64,000 bases of DNA, from positions 1 through 64,000 of the IMG/VR virus record IMGVR_UViG_3300047510_001256. One strand, 5' to 3'. The stretch is from a virus. The notes under the pieces were generated by a model, which was not told where the DNA came from, did not search any database, and was given only the letters and a program-made list of their open reading frames with translations. This document shows positions 1 to 6,149 of this stretch, piece by piece. How positions within the stretch are numbered: the first letter of the stretch is position 1; each line of letters begins with the position of its first letter. The position numbers and the translations under genes are program-made.

Positions 1-58
1 CTACAGTGTGGAAGGGGTCTGAGGCATTGCTGCCCTCGCGTCTCCCCTTGTGAAACCT

Positions 59-118
59 AGTATGGATCAGATCGGTGGCAGAGTCAAGCGATGTGTGCCA
101 CCTGTCTGACTGTCACAT
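59..118 (-). promoter_or_regulatory. sigma70-type promoter with upstream dyad (copy A)
   Basis: On the minus strand the -35 box TTGACT (82-87) and -10 box CATACT (59-64) are 17 bp apart. A dyad with half-sites GTGACA and TGGCAC (93-118) lies just upstream of the -35 box and overlaps the stop codon of the gene at 113-271. The transcript would run leftward off the window; positions 1-58 are its leader and contain no convincing gene, only an 8-codon ORF ending at position 1. Confidence 0.75.
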
Positions 119-271
119 GCCGTTGAGATAGTCTGCCAATGCCTCTTTATAGTCTGCCTCAGTGTAGAAGGTCCGGGCACCAATCGTCCGAGGATAGGTA
201 GCCTTAGGGGCAGGCATCTTGCTAGGTTCCTTACCCTGCTGGGCAATCTGGCGAGTGTAGATGTTGCTCAT
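113..271 (-). CDS. hypothetical protein, 52 aa
   Basis: The protein starts MSNIYTRQIAQQGKEP and ends ADYLNGM. The N-terminal half is basic and proline-rich, followed by a short acidic helix-prone tail. No family is recognised. Its TGA stop lies inside the dyad of promoter A. The next gene upstream starts about 20 bp away, so it is probably co-transcribed from promoter B. Confidence 0.6.
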   Translation of the reverse strand: MSNIYTRQIAQQGKEPSKMPAPKATYPRTIGARTFYTEADYKEALADYLNGM

Positions 272-292
272 TGTTTGTTGGTTAAGTGTGAA

Positions 293-475
293 TCAGGCGC
301 AGATCAGAGATTCCATTCGGATCTCTTTGACTTCCATCGTAGCATAATCGTAACCGTCAACATCCGTCAGGCGTTGATAGTATGCTTCGGCAGCAGACTT
401 ACAATCATACAGGCGCAGGGAATCGAAGTGCTCGCCTTCATAATCCCAACCACCGATCACAGCGTAGACTTTCAA
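293..475 (-). CDS. hypothetical protein, 60 aa (TTG start)
   Basis: The protein begins (M)KVYAVIGGWDYEGEHFDS and looks like a small alpha/beta protein with a YDCKSAAEAY helix. I chose a TTG start at 475 because a GAGG ribosome-binding site lies five bases upstream and because promoter B starts transcription near 496, which rules out the longer frame. It resembles small conserved cyanophage early proteins; function unknown. Confidence 0.6.
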   Translation of the reverse strand: MKVYAVIGGWDYEGEHFDSLRLYDCKSAAEAYYQRLTDVDGYDYATMEVKEIRMESLICA

Positions 476-502
476 AATCACCTCGTTTCGTTTGTTGATA
501 CT

Positions 503-562
503 AGTATGGCACCCCAGAGGGGACAATGGGGAGAATGGTGGACACCTTGCCCACTGTCACAC
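503..562 (-). promoter_or_regulatory. promoter with upstream dyad (copy B)
   Basis: The -10 box CATACT is at 503-508 and the dyad (GTGACA and TGTCCAC half-sites) at 538-562. There is no canonical -35 box: the region reads TTCTCCCC. Even so, the distance from dyad to -10 matches copies that have a good -35. The distal half overlaps the GTG-TGA end of the gene at 557-739. Confidence 0.65.
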
Positions 563-739
563 TCCCTCTAGCAGTTCGGGATAGTATTCTGTAACCTCAG
601 CAATTAGCTCCTCTTCAGTATAAGAATCCATATCATTGTCCATATAATCAAACAACATAGCAAGACAATCTTTCATGTCCATACCATCAATCACGTTGTT
701 GATGTAGGCGTCTTGAAGATCTTGGCGGTTAGTCATCAT
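557..739 (-). CDS. hypothetical acidic protein, 60 aa
   Basis: It starts MMTNRQDLQDAYINNVIDG and has a strongly acidic C-terminus (EEELIAEVTEYYPELLEGV). The likely fold is all-helical. The start overlaps the stop of the upstream membrane-peptide gene (ATGA). Function unknown. Confidence 0.65.
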   Translation of the reverse strand: MMTNRQDLQDAYINNVIDGMDMKDCLAMLFDYMDNDMDSYTEEELIAEVTEYYPELLEGV

Positions 740-861
740 TTGATCAGGGGAGAGTTGTAATAGGAACGAAAGACTGAAACCATGATAATCAGGGTGCTGG
801 TGACACCTACCAAACCCAGGTAGGTTACACTATCACCAACAAAGTTAAGCGTAGCAGGCAT
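736..861 (-). CDS. single-span membrane peptide, 41 aa
   Basis: It starts MPATLNFVGDSVTYLGLVG, followed by one hydrophobic segment (TSTLIIMVSVF), and ends FRSYYNSPLIK. It is a paralog of the 42-aa protein at 3214-3342, which has the same layout: FVGD or FSGD, a YLGL/FLGL helix, and FRxYxNSPL at the end. Probably an inner-membrane protein of unknown role. Confidence 0.65.
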   Translation of the reverse strand: MPATLNFVGDSVTYLGLVGVTSTLIIMVSVFRSYYNSPLIK

Positions 862-865
862 GATT

Positions 866-1009
866 TCAGGCAGCAAAGTTGAATTGTTCAGGGTTCATGT
901 ACATCATGTATTCTTCCTCATTCATCATACAAACCCTGGCAAACTCTTCACGATCCTCATCGCTCATGTCAAAGATTTCGCCGGGCATGTCTTGAATCTC
1001 ATCCCACAT
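866..1009 (-). CDS. hypothetical acidic, Met-rich protein, 47 aa
   Basis: The sequence (MWDEIQDMPGEIFDMSDEDR at the start) is acidic with nine methionines, including a CMMNEEEYMMYMN stretch. Its start codon lies about 30 bp downstream of the -10 box of promoter C. Unknown function; possibly a small host-protein-binding peptide, but nothing in the sequence shows this. Confidence 0.6.
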   Translation of the reverse strand: MWDEIQDMPGEIFDMSDEDREEFARVCMMNEEEYMMYMNPEQFNFAA

Positions 1010-1037
1010 AATGTGTTCGTTTCGTTTCAACAAAGGT

Positions 1038-1096
1038 AGTATGGCATCAAATCAGGGGCAGCAGGGAGAATGGTGGACACTCTCCCAACTGGCACA
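1038..1096 (-). promoter_or_regulatory. promoter with upstream dyad (copy C)
   Basis: The -10 box CATACT is at 1038-1043 and the dyad (GTGCCAGTT and TGTCCAC) at 1073-1096. The -35 region is not canonical. From dyad to -10, copies B and C share GTGTCCACCATTCTCCC. The dyad starts seven bases after the stop codon of the gene at 1103. Confidence 0.65.
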
Positions 1097-1102
1097 ATAT
1101 GA

Positions 1103-1294
1103 TCAGAATACGATCTCTTCTAGAGTAGGTTGCCCATTCACTACAGGTAGGGTGACATTCACACTGGGGAGAGTAACAAATCCATCCACAGGTTGAGCAT
1201 CATTAACGTCGCTGGTGATAGCATCAAGAATAGAAAGGATTTGCTCGCCAGTCTTACCTTGACGCAGAGCAGAGATCATCAGTTTGGTGTTCAT
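1103..1294 (-). CDS. hypothetical protein, 63 aa
   Basis: It starts MNTKLMISALRQGKTGEQIL, with a helical N-terminal half (QILSILDAI) and a beta-rich valine/proline C-terminal half. I chose the ATG at 1294 because the longer frame uses TTG. The N-terminal pattern resembles small cyanophage and cyanobacterial proteins of unknown function. Confidence 0.65.
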   Translation of the reverse strand: MNTKLMISALRQGKTGEQILSILDAITSDVNDAQPVDGFVTLPSVNVTLPVVNGQPTLEEIVF

Positions 1295-1321
1295 AATCAA
1301 AAAATGGTAAAGTGTAAAGAA

Positions 1322-1426
1322 TCAGTCTTGAGTAGTGTAGTCTATGTCCACATCTTGTGGATCATCATAATATTCTGGATCATCAGTTTGTTCATTCAAT
1401 TCATCATACATTTCCTGAATTGTCAT
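1322..1426 (-). CDS. hypothetical acidic peptide, 34 aa
   Basis: It starts MTIQEMYDELNEQTDDPEYY and continues with more Asp and Tyr (DVDIDYTTQD at the end). A GAGG-like ribosome-binding site (rc of aactcctc) lies upstream. It sits in series with flanking same-strand genes. Very short, so only moderately certain. Confidence 0.5.
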   Translation of the reverse strand: MTIQEMYDELNEQTDDPEYYDDPQDVDIDYTTQD

Positions 1427-1443
1427 TAGTTAACTCCTCAGAT

Positions 1444-1758
1444 TCAGTTGAGACGCATACCAGAGAAGAAAGGAATCTCACCCCCTTCCTGACTCACGAA
1501 CCATTCAAACTTACGTTGAAAGACTCGCTCACCAGGCAGACCATGCTCAGAAAGAATAGCATTCAGGCGAGATTTGGTAGTGTTAGATTGCCAACCGCCA
1601 TCAAACAAAGTGATGAAATTCTCACCAATCTCGGCAATCTTGTTACCATGCAGGAGCACGACAGCGATATCATCTGCCATCACAACGTTAGTGTTAGCAG
1701 AGCGAAAATCTTTGCCAGCAGTGATAGCGGCATTCATCAGACGTTCAATCTTACGCAT
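1444..1758 (-). CDS. conserved hypothetical protein, 104 aa
   Basis: The chosen start gives MRKIERLMNAAITAGKDF and lies about 20 bp downstream of the predicted start of promoter D, which excludes the longer frame. The middle holds NKIAEIGENFITLFDGGWQS followed by TTKSRLNAIL. The pattern is that of a compact alpha/beta protein seen in other marine cyanophages and related phages. Function unknown. Confidence 0.7.
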   Translation of the reverse strand: MRKIERLMNAAITAGKDFRSANTNVVMADDIAVVLLHGNKIAEIGENFITLFDGGWQSNTTKSRLNAILSEHGLPGERVFQRKFEWFVSQEGGEIPFFSGMRLN

Positions 1759-1783
1759 TTGCTGAAATTTGTTTGATGTATAC

Positions 1784-1843
1784 AGTATGGACCGGATCGG
1801 GGAGAAAGTCAAGCGGTTTGTGCCACTTGTCTGACTGTCACAC
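1784..1843 (-). promoter_or_regulatory. sigma70-type promoter with upstream dyad (copy D)
   Basis: -35 TTGACT (1807-1812), 17-bp spacer, -10 CATACT (1784-1789). The dyad (GTGTGACAGTC and TGGCAC halves) at 1818-1843 is nearly identical to copy A and overlaps the GTG-TGA end of the next gene upstream. Confidence 0.78.
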
Positions 1844-2008
1844 GGTAGCAGGTGACAGCGAGACTTCCACACGTTTAATATTCAAACCCTGCAGCTGTTC
1901 GTTAACACGCTTGCAGATAGATTCAGTGGGATTCTTTAATTTGGACTTTTCATACCAAATGGTAGTGCAACCATCGTTAGTCTCAACCTGAACGCGAATA
2001 GTTTTCAA
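1838..2008 (-). CDS. hypothetical protein, about 56 aa (start uncertain)
   Basis: The likely start is a TTG at 2008 giving (M)KTIRVQVETNDGCTTIWYEK, preceded by GGGAA. An ATG at 2029 would precede the predicted transcription start of promoter E. The rest is a short beta hairpin and helix ending VEVSLSPATV. No family recognised. Confidence 0.5.
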   Translation of the reverse strand: MKTIRVQVETNDGCTTIWYEKSKLKNPTESICKRVNEQLQGLNIKRVEVSLSPATV

Positions 2009-2031
2009 CGTGAATTCCCGACAACTCATAT

Positions 2032-2088
2032 ACAATACACGATATCTGGGGGAATGGGGAGATTAGTGGACACTTCAGAAACTGTCAC
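2032..2088 (-). promoter_or_regulatory. promoter with upstream dyad (copy E)
   Basis: The dyad (GTGACAGTT and AAGTGTCCAC halves) is at 2066-2088 and the -10-like box TATTGT at 2032-2037, shifted one base from the other copies. The -35 region reads TCTCCCCATTCC, as in copies B and C. The dyad includes the TGA of the upstream gene. Confidence 0.6.
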
Positions 2089-2242
2089 CCCAATCATCGT
2101 TTTGGTCCTTGAATTTGGTAACTTTCTTCTTGGATTGGCGACGTATGTTCTTTACATCGTATCCATAATCTTCAAATTCATCTTCATAGTAACTGGACTT
2201 GCTGTTAATATTAGGACGATAATCGTATTTCTTGTTAGACAT
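2075..2242 (-). CDS. hypothetical charged protein, 55 aa
   Basis: It starts MSNKKYDYRPNINSKSSYYE and is rich in Tyr, Asp, Lys and Arg, with a basic patch (NIRRQSKKKVTKFK) and an acidic end (DQNDDWGDSF). Probably largely disordered. Its stop codon lies in the centre of dyad E. Unknown function. Confidence 0.6.
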   Translation of the reverse strand: MSNKKYDYRPNINSKSSYYEDEFEDYGYDVKNIRRQSKKKVTKFKDQNDDWGDSF

Positions 2243-2255
2243 AATAGCTGTTTAA

Positions 2256-2483
2256 TCAGATCTCTTGAAGATTGTTATTAGAACGCTGTTGGTGAATATA
2301 TTTCCCAACAGATACATTATTTAGAATATTAGTTACTAAATCAATCACAAATAGATTGATATTACTACTAGTATACTGATATTCTTTATCTTTATTGTTA
2401 TTATATACCAAAGATACTACATTATCTTTAATATAAACAGAATCAATAGCAGAACTATTAAAATCTGAAATCTTTAGATTCAT
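2256..2483 (-). CDS. KTSC-domain-like protein, 75 aa
   Basis: The N-terminus has SSAIDSVYIKDNVVSLVYNN, then a YQYTSS strand and a VGKYIHQQ end. This matches the KTSC fold pattern (SSxI, aromatic strand, xGxY) found in small phage and bacterial proteins. The role of such proteins is not settled; they often sit near nucleic-acid enzymes. Transcribed from promoter F through a 120-base, very AT-rich leader. Confidence 0.6.
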   Translation of the reverse strand: MNLKISDFNSSAIDSVYIKDNVVSLVYNNNKDKEYQYTSSNINLFVIDLVTNILNNVSVGKYIHQQRSNNNLQEI

Positions 2484-2610
2484 TTGATTGTTAAAAAACT
2501 AAAAAGGATTAAAATTTAATAAATAGGAAATCTTAAATTCTTAAAAAACTCAAAATCTTAAAAAAGTGAAAAATTGAGATTTTGAAGTTTCTTGGATTTC
2601 TTACTTTTTA

Positions 2611-2669
2611 AGTATAGGGCAAAACCCAGTCCCTGTCAAGGTCTGTGTGCCACTTGGAGAACTGGCATA
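2611..2669 (-). promoter_or_regulatory. near-consensus sigma70 promoter with upstream dyad (copy F)
   Basis: -35 TTGACA (2634-2639), 17-bp spacer, -10 TATACT (2611-2616), likely one of the strongest promoters in the early region. The dyad at 2645-2669 has halves ATGCCAGTT and AAGTGGCAC, pairing almost perfectly. It reads into the KTSC-like gene. Confidence 0.85.
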
Positions 2670-2675
2670 GTGGGG

Positions 2676-2732
2676 GTTGACATCCTGTTAGGTGGTGTGC
2701 TAAGACTCCAACAGGCCCGCACAATTGTCAAC
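2676..2732. other. 57-nt element able to form an enclosed pseudoknot
   Basis: Three perfect complementary pairs are interleaved: GTTGACA (2676-2682) with TGTCAAC (2726-2732); CCTGTT (2684-2689) with AACAGG (2710-2715); TGTGC (2696-2700) with GCACA (2719-2723). The last two cross each other, forming an H-type pseudoknot closed by the first stem. It works on either strand. It lies directly upstream of dyad F. No known ribozyme or riboswitch consensus was recognised. Confidence 0.5.
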
Positions 2733-2841
2733 AATACAACACATTACCTATATTTTTTTAAACATTTATTAATAATACCAAACACCATCAAATTGCGGTG
2801 TGAAACCCATTGCTATCACTGACGCGGAGCAATACGAATCA

Positions 2842-3024
2842 CTATCGTTTTTTCCTATCAATCACCTCTACATGTGAGAGGAACTGACTAGGTGTTTGAA
2901 ACCATCGTGCTTGGCATTCATCATACCATTCATACACCTCTACCTGACCATTAGATAGAACAAGTTTATACTTATGTCTATCATATGATTGATGTGATGT
3001 TTGTGTAAATGTATTAGGTGTCAT
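2842..3024 (-). CDS. hypothetical protein, 60 aa
   Basis: It starts MTPNTFTQTSHQSYDRHKYK and contains a beta hairpin (YKLVLSNGQVEVYEWYDE) and a helical QARWFQTPSQFLSHVEVI end. The ATG is preceded by AGGAAAC. Unknown function; small cyanophage proteins of this type are common in the early region. Confidence 0.65.
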   Translation of the reverse strand: MTPNTFTQTSHQSYDRHKYKLVLSNGQVEVYEWYDECQARWFQTPSQFLSHVEVIDRKKR

Positions 3025-3048
3025 CTGGTTGTTTCCTATATGTAAGTC

Positions 3049-3213
3049 CTAGGTAGATGAAATAGATCCCAATGAGTGATAGCATCCAAATTCGTTTGTG
3101 TAGTATAGAAATGAATTGATATTAGGTTTTACATCTAAAGAGAAGCAGCAATCAAGATACGAATCAAAATCAATTTGTAACTCTTTAGATAGGGTGATAT
3201 TAACCTCTTTCAT
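3049..3213 (-). CDS. hypothetical protein, 54 aa
   Basis: It starts MKEVNITLSKELQIDFDSYL, with a Cys pair (DCCFSL) and a Tyr-rich end. It starts immediately after the upstream membrane-peptide gene ends. No family recognised. Confidence 0.6.
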   Translation of the reverse strand: MKEVNITLSKELQIDFDSYLDCCFSLDVKPNINSFLYYTNEFGCYHSLGSISST

Positions 3214-3342
3214 TTAACGACGAAGAGGAGAGTTGAAATAACGCCTGAAAGCAGTGACCACAATAACAAGCGTGGAAACCACACCAAGTAGACCAAGGAA
3301 GGTAACAGCATCACCACTGAATGTGTAAGTGTCTGGAGTCAT
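3214..3342 (-). CDS. single-span membrane peptide, 42 aa
   Basis: It starts MTPDTYTFSGDAVTFLGLLG, followed by a hydrophobic segment (VVSTLVIVVTAF), and ends FRRYFNSPLRR. It is a clear paralog of the 41-aa protein at 736-861. Its start overlaps the stop of the upstream gene by one base (TAATG), implying translational coupling. Confidence 0.7.
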   Translation of the reverse strand: MTPDTYTFSGDAVTFLGLLGVVSTLVIVVTAFRRYFNSPLRR

Positions 3343-3500
3343 TAGATAAATTCCTGAATGTAATAGTCAACGGTAATCTCAAGTTCAGCAGCAAGTGCCT
3401 CTAACTCTTGGTAATCATGAAGCAATTCACGATGAGTAGAGTTAGGTAGTCTACGATAGATTGTCTGTCCTTTATCAGGAGATTCGTAGATGTAATTCAT
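3342..3500 (-). CDS. hypothetical protein, 52 aa
   Basis: It starts MNYIYESPDKGQTIYRRLPN and continues as a helix rich in Glu and Leu (HDYQELEALAAELEITVDYY). The N-terminal YIYESPDxGxTxYRR pattern is familiar from small proteins of marine cyanophages. Function unknown. Confidence 0.7.
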   Translation of the reverse strand: MNYIYESPDKGQTIYRRLPNSTHRELLHDYQELEALAAELEITVDYYIQEFI

Positions 3501-3629
3501 TTAATCGTCGTAGTTGTGATGAGTGTTACGATAGAGATTATCTTCTTGTTCTTTGTTTGGTTGATGTATCACATAGTTAACTACTAATGCTGTCACCATA
3601 CCACCGAAATACCAGAATAAAATAGTCAT
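3501..3629 (-). CDS. N-terminally anchored membrane peptide, 42 aa
   Basis: An N-terminal hydrophobic segment (ILFWYFGGMVTALVVNYVI) is followed by a charged tail ending NTHHNYDD. This suggests a single membrane span with a soluble C-terminus. It abuts both neighbours without gaps. Unknown role. Confidence 0.6.
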   Translation of the reverse strand: MTILFWYFGGMVTALVVNYVIHQPNKEQEDNLYRNTHHNYDD

Positions 3630-3775
3630 TTAGCGTAACGGCAATCAGGATGTGGTTGTGGGAGTTGTTGACAGGCATGATCATATGCTTTAAAGAGTTG
3701 TTGATCACGCTTTGCCAATGCTACATTATACATGAGAATGGCAATAAAAGCAAGAAAGATGTAGGTAACTTTCAT
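3626..3775 (-). CDS. secreted or membrane-anchored small protein, 49 aa
   Basis: The chosen start gives MKVTYIFLAFIAILMYNVAL, a typical signal peptide or anchor, then a short domain with two cysteines (ACQQL and DCRYAK) that could form a disulfide in the periplasm. The longer frame lacks a good start. Unknown function. Confidence 0.6.
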   Translation of the reverse strand: MKVTYIFLAFIAILMYNVALAKRDQQLFKAYDHACQQLPQPHPDCRYAK

Positions 3776-3776
3776 A

Positions 3777-3944
3777 TCAGTTGTAATAAGCACAGGAGAC
3801 AGAGGAAGGAATACCAGCAGAGGCAAGAAGAGAGTTAATACGATCTACCTCATCTTGTGCTCCCTCTTCACTATAGGTGACATAAAGCAATTCAGTCGTG
3901 CCATCTTCCATTGTCTGAAAGATGTGAAACTCTTGGTCGCTCAT
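3777..3944 (-). CDS. hypothetical protein, 55 aa
   Basis: It starts MSDQEFHIFQTMEDGTTELL, predicted beta hairpin, then a helix (EEGAQDEVDRINSLLASAG). It is the first gene after promoter G, whose leader contains ACAAACGAACGAG just before the start. Unknown function. Confidence 0.65.
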   Translation of the reverse strand: MSDQEFHIFQTMEDGTTELLYVTYSEEGAQDEVDRINSLLASAGIPSSVSCAYYN

Positions 3945-3968
3945 GGTCTCGTTCGTTTGTATGAATGT

Positions 3969-4028
3969 ATTATGGCATGGTGTGCGGTGATTCGCAACAG
4001 GTCATGTGCCAGTATCTGAGCTGTCCAC
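3969..4028 (-). promoter_or_regulatory. sigma70-type promoter with upstream dyad (copy G)
   Basis: -35 TTGCGA (3992-3997), 17-bp spacer, -10 CATAAT (3969-3974). The dyad at 4006-4028 has halves GTGGACAGCT and ACTGGCAC. Its proximal half contains the ACA-TGA end of the upstream gene. Confidence 0.72.
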
Positions 4029-4163
4029 TGATACTGGTAATTGATCTAGGACATCTGCTATCTCATTACATAGAGCACCAAATTCAGTATACCATTGATC
4101 AATCATTTCATTATTCTGTGCGTGATAGCGTAGTTCTTGTGCTAGATACTGATTACGATTCAT
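4002..4163 (-). CDS. hypothetical protein, 53 aa
   Basis: It starts MNRNQYLAQELRYHAQNNEM and is mostly helical with an acidic middle (NEIADVLDQL). Its 3' end encodes dyad G (SVDSSDTGT then stop). It overlaps the upstream gene by 11 bases. Confidence 0.65.
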   Translation of the reverse strand: MNRNQYLAQELRYHAQNNEMIDQWYTEFGALCNEIADVLDQLPVSVDSSDTGT

Positions 4164-4389
4164 TGGTCTTACCTTCTAATTCATCAATCACTTGTGTAGC
4201 ATAAGAACTAAAGTCAAGTTCATCACCTACATCACAACGTCCAGCAGCAGCATCAACATCAATCATATACTCATCAAAGTATGTAAAGATGAGCGCCGCA
4301 CGACGTTTATCATGTTCAGTGATAGAAGTATGTGGTGAAGCAATCGTCTTGGTCACATACTCAAAGAGTTGATCCATTGTCATGTTCAT
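4153..4389 (-). CDS. hypothetical protein, 78 aa
   Basis: It starts MNMTMDQLFEYVTKTIASPH and is helical with an acidic C-terminal third. The start overlaps the upstream stop (ATGA). Not recognised. Confidence 0.65.
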   Translation of the reverse strand: MNMTMDQLFEYVTKTIASPHTSITEHDKRRAALIFTYFDEYMIDVDAAAGRCDVGDELDFSSYATQVIDELEGKTNES

Positions 4390-4568
4390 CGTAAGTTACC
4401 TCTCATTGTGTTTACGCATTGATTCCATTTATAGGAGTTTGTATCATGTTCCTGAGGCAACCATTCATCTACAGCATCAATGAGTTGATCTGTAACCACA
4501 TCACACTCAATACCATATCCTACTCTGGTGCCCACAATCTTCCATATCTTATCATAGAGTTTAGTCAT
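4386..4568 (-). CDS. hypothetical protein, 60 aa
   Basis: It starts MTKLYDKIWKIVGTRVGYGI, short helical protein with a VTDQLIDAVDEWLPQE segment. It overlaps both neighbours by four bases, in a run of coupled genes. Function unknown. Confidence 0.65.
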   Translation of the reverse strand: MTKLYDKIWKIVGTRVGYGIECDVVTDQLIDAVDEWLPQEHDTNSYKWNQCVNTMRGNLR

Positions 4569-4918
4569 TTTAACCCCAGAAGTTCTTTTTCTTCATCAGT
4601 CAAGGAAGCAAGGTCTTTCTTGAGTTGCTTAAGTTTTTGTTCCTTTGCCTTTGCTTTCTCTGCTTTTTCTTTCTCCAGTTGCTTCATCCGTTTCTCATAC
4701 TCTTTGTCGGTTTCTTCACGATGCTTGTAGAGATAAGGAACTTCGTGGTCGTGACAATCACCATAACCTCGTTCATAATCAATCTCTATACCTTCCCAAC
4801 CAGCATCTAATTCTGCTTGAAGTGAAGAAATAATACTCTTAAGAGTACCATCAAAGTCCCCCCAGTATCGTTGAGTTTCTTTGACTTGAATTTTTTTAGG
4901 TTGCTTAGTCATGGTCAA
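4565..4918 (-). CDS. hypothetical protein with coiled-coil tail, 117 aa
   Basis: The N-terminal half (residues 15-60) is globular (GDFDGTLKSIISSLQAELDA, then GWEGIEIDYERGYGD). The C-terminal half is a highly charged Lys/Glu coiled coil (residues about 70-105). The start overlaps the upstream stop. Not recognised; the coiled coil suggests an oligomer. Confidence 0.7.
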   Translation of the reverse strand: MTMTKQPKKIQVKETQRYWGDFDGTLKSIISSLQAELDAGWEGIEIDYERGYGDCHDHEVPYLYKHREETDKEYEKRMKQLEKEKAEKAKAKEQKLKQLKKDLASLTDEEKELLGLK

Positions 4919-5115
4919 CCTCCAACATCACCACTAATCACAACAGGCTCTACATTACCACACACAACTTCAACCTCAATTTGACTCATCATATTCAGCA
5001 CATGATCTCTCACACGCTCTCTCGTTGCGTCTGTGAATCCTTCATAGTTCATAACTTTCAAACTATGATTGAGAGTGTCCACAATGACCATCAAATCACC
5101 AGCATTCAGTTTCAT
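4915..5115 (-). CDS. hypothetical protein, 66 aa
   Basis: The start at 5115 (MKLNAGDLMVIVDTLNHSLK) overlaps the upstream stop as ATGA. The body is helical with an ARERVRDHVLNMM-type amphipathic segment and a valine-rich end. Unknown function. Confidence 0.65.
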   Translation of the reverse strand: MKLNAGDLMVIVDTLNHSLKVMNYEGFTDATRERVRDHVLNMMSQIEVEVVCGNVEPVVISGDVGG

Positions 5116-5393
5116 TTCTTCACCCACATACAATCAAAACACAGATACATCATCCACCTCACAAAACGATTAGGAACTCTTCCTTCTTGTGGTGTATAAG
5201 CAATACCATAATTAGCACCAGGACGATTGCCAAACATATAGCATGTCCATTTGGAATGCTTTGGAAAATTGATTTTACTATAGGGATCATCTGGTATTTT
5301 GAATACACCCTCTAGTTTTGCTTGTTTCATAGCATCACGGAGACCAGCATCTACTTCATCTGGTGTTTGTGGTTTTGGTTGAAATTCAGTCAT
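5112..5393 (-). CDS. hypothetical protein, 93 aa
   Basis: It starts MTEFQPKPQTPDEVDAGLRD after a GAGG site. The C-terminal half has three cysteines (TCYMFG and LCFDCMWVKK) and several Tyr and Trp. It could be a small metal-binding protein, but no clear zinc motif is present. Confidence 0.65.
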   Translation of the reverse strand: MTEFQPKPQTPDEVDAGLRDAMKQAKLEGVFKIPDDPYSKINFPKHSKWTCYMFGNRPGANYGIAYTPQEGRVPNRFVRWMMYLCFDCMWVKK

Positions 5394-5581
5394 TTTAATT
5401 CCTCTTTCAATCTCCAAAGGATAAAATCAAAATCACCATCATTAACTTGTTCTAACCAATCAGTAATCTCCAAAAGTGCTGCCTTTGCCTCATTATTACG
5501 ACAATCCTCATAAGTTTCTCCTTGTGGAGCAGTAGAGATTGCCGTAGAAATTCGTTGAAGTAGAATTTTAGTGTCAGTCAT
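5390..5581 (-). CDS. hypothetical protein, 63 aa
   Basis: It starts MTDTKILLQRISTAISTAPQ, all-helical, ending FDFILWRLKEELK. The chosen ATG overlaps the end of the upstream gene by eight bases. Function unknown. Confidence 0.6.
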   Translation of the reverse strand: MTDTKILLQRISTAISTAPQGETYEDCRNNEAKAALLEITDWLEQVNDGDFDFILWRLKEELK

Positions 5582-5759
5582 AATTCTTTGGTTGTTGGGG
5601 ATCTTGACGCCACATCTCATTATAGCACAACCATGGCTCTTGTAGATGATCCATCTCTGCTGTCCAGTGAATGCCATCTACATCAATAGCATCCAGATAG
5701 TGTATGCGTGTCTTAGGATCAATCACACGGGTGACTGATACAAACTTCACATGTTTCAT
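5574..5759 (-). CDS. hypothetical protein, 61 aa
   Basis: It starts MKHVKFVSVTRVIDPKTRIH, a beta-hairpin core, then IHWTAEMDHLQEPWL. Tightly packed between overlapping neighbours. Not recognised. Confidence 0.65.
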   Translation of the reverse strand: MKHVKFVSVTRVIDPKTRIHYLDAIDVDGIHWTAEMDHLQEPWLCYNEMWRQDPQQPKNYD

Positions 5760-5944
5760 TCTTCTTCATCCTCTACAGGAAACATAGCGGCAAGCTCTTC
5801 ATCAGTGAGATTGAGAATCTCTAATGTATTATTCTCTTCTGCCTGTCTTACTTCTTCATCATACATGACAAAGTAACGAGCAAACTCATGTAAACTGGTG
5901 CTGCCAAACTCAACAACACCATCAATCAAACACAGGTAGTTCAT
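5756..5944 (-). CDS. hypothetical acidic protein, 62 aa
   Basis: It starts MNYLCLIDGVVEFGSTSLHE, a beta hairpin followed by an acidic helical tail (LTDEELAAMFPVEDEEE). Start and stop overlap neighbours by four bases. Unknown function. Confidence 0.65.
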   Translation of the reverse strand: MNYLCLIDGVVEFGSTSLHEFARYFVMYDEEVRQAEENNTLEILNLTDEELAAMFPVEDEEE

Positions 5945-6147
5945 ACTTCAGCAAGCAAGAGTTTGTGACAACGATCTGCCTCCATCAAGACATCTTCATC
6001 TAGACAATCCCACTCCACATAATCATAAGCAGAACCAGCAGTTTCGTATGAACCATCAGACAGCAGTGGAGCATACATCAGCACACGCTGATTGTTAGCA
6101 TCCAGAGTGTAAGTGCAACCGTTAACTTCAGAGATGAGGAATACCAT
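5941..6147 (-). CDS. hypothetical protein, 68 aa
   Basis: It starts MVFLISEVNGCTYTLDANNQ, mostly beta, with an acidic helical end (EDVLMEADRCHKLLLAEV). Similar small proteins are common in marine cyanophages. Function unknown. Confidence 0.65.
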   Translation of the reverse strand: MVFLISEVNGCTYTLDANNQRVLMYAPLLSDGSYETAGSAYDYVEWDCLDEDVLMEADRCHKLLLAEV

Positions 6148-6149
6148 TT

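Larger units (their letters stand above)
2484..2841. other. gene-free interval of 358 bp
   Basis: No credible gene on either strand. On the minus strand it holds promoter F and its dyad (2611-2669), a long AT-rich leader to the gene at 2256-2483, and a nested pseudoknot-capable element at 2676-2732. The part at 2733-2841 shows only short ORFs of 8-14 codons. Confidence 0.7.

Noticed and set aside
1-27. 8-codon ORF after promoter A as a leader peptide
   Set aside because: Too short to judge and the window edge hides what follows.
2511-2524. Plus-strand AATAAATAGG as a late promoter
   Set aside because: No plus-strand gene follows it; the area is AT-rich enough for chance matches.
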